From assembly GCA_042096095.1 (NCBI GenBank), contig JBELME010000280.1, positions 1 to 5,405 of the forward strand: 5,405 bases of DNA. The letters run 5' to 3'. Every line of letters begins with the position of its first letter. Position 1 is the first letter of the stretch. A model generated the notes under the pieces. The model made no database searches. It was not told where the DNA came from and saw only the letters and a list, made by a program, of their open reading frames with translations. Both the position numbers and the translations under genes were made by a program. This document shows, piece by piece, positions 5,135 to 5,405 of the stretch. Source of the stretch: Enterovibrio sp042096095. GTDB lineage: Bacteria; Pseudomonadota; Gammaproteobacteria; Enterobacterales; Vibrionaceae.

Positions 5135-5405
5135 TTAAGACCGAAATAGTCGCGAATATTGTGTTTCATGCTGGCTAGAGGCAATCGCTTGTGCTGGCGC
5201 AAAGCCACCGATTTGATCATCCATCACATCATGTGAGGCAGCCACCACGTCACCCAGTACAGGCGTCAGTGCCAGCAGGACTTCCTGACCCGCTGTTTGT
5301 CCTAATGGAATCAGCTTTACGCCAGCCATCACGGTATTTTCTAACCAACTCCAGATATAACCTTCACACAGCGTTTCTTCGTCAATACCCCAACGAACGC
5401 CCGCG
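5135..5405 (-). CDS. ureF: Urease accessory protein UreF, C-terminal part
   Basis: About 90 codons are present, open to the right edge of the window; family members are roughly 220-240 residues, so more than half is missing. The readable part contains EGYIWSWLEN, then VKLIPLGQTAGQE, then APAQAIASSQHETQYSRLFRS at the C-terminus. These are hallmark UreF segments, the last including the conserved tail that contacts UreG and UreD/H in the nickel-delivery complex. UreF acts in the cytoplasm as the bridge that recruits UreG to apo-urease and gates GTP hydrolysis. It lies directly upstream of ureG in the same transcription unit, which implies a urease operon continuing beyond 5405. A GTG at 5332 is an internal valine codon, not a start. 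No break is visible in this part. Confidence 0.95.
   Translation of the reverse strand, partial: AGVRWGIDEETLCEGYIWSWLENTVMAGVKLIPLGQTAGQEVLLALTPVLGDVVAASHDVMDDQIGGFAPAQAIASSQHETQYSRLFRS

Noticed and set aside
1..5405. CRISPR array, integron recombination sites or insertion sequence
   Set aside because: No regularly spaced repeats, no recombination-site cores with the expected inverted arms, and no transposase or paired terminal repeats were seen on either strand.

Overview
The window reads as chromosomal DNA from a gammaproteobacterium. A Vibrionaceae-like marine genus would fit the protein flavour, the AT-rich intergenic stretches and the mid-range GC of the genes, but this is an impression from the sequence and not a proven assignment. 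No mobile element, CRISPR array, tRNA or rRNA gene is recognisable.

Layout: 1-699 has no convincing gene and holds several inverted repeats. An S4-domain RNA-binding protein gene (700-1179, +) ends in a strong intrinsic terminator. A second gene-free stretch (1230-1774) carries a near-perfect 20-bp palindrome and a good -10 box. It leads into a ten-helix transporter/channel of the TDT (TehA/SLAC1) family (1775-2725, +). That gene converges on a LysR-type regulator (2825-3724, -), and a 14-bp-stem terminator able to work in both directions lies between them. The LysR gene is divergent from a small flavodoxin-fold NAD(P)H-dependent FMN reductase (3926-4453, +). Their shared 201-bp intergenic region holds a direct repeat and a dyad that make it a candidate LysR-controlled promoter region. 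The reductase converges on the 3' end of a urease accessory operon on the minus strand: ureG (4482-5101) and, upstream of it, the C-terminal part of ureF, which runs off the right edge.

How the genes fit together: UreF and UreG are urease nickel-insertion factors, so structural urease genes (ureABC) and other accessory genes are expected to the right of the window. ureG is the last gene of that transcription unit, because a terminator hairpin overlaps its stop codon. As given, ureG is broken by a one-base deletion in the middle of the GTPase domain, although the coding sequence on both sides is well conserved. This is either a recent loss of urease maturation or a sequencing/assembly error. 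The LysR regulator and the FMN reductase form a classic divergent regulator-target pair. The S4 protein and the TDT transporter look like independent single-gene units.

I did not find a clearly new multi-gene system. The points most worth a second look are the ureG frameshift, the repeat architecture between the LysR gene and the reductase, the palindrome upstream of the TDT gene, the mutually exclusive pairings in the S4-gene leader, and the strong hairpin in the left gene-free stretch.
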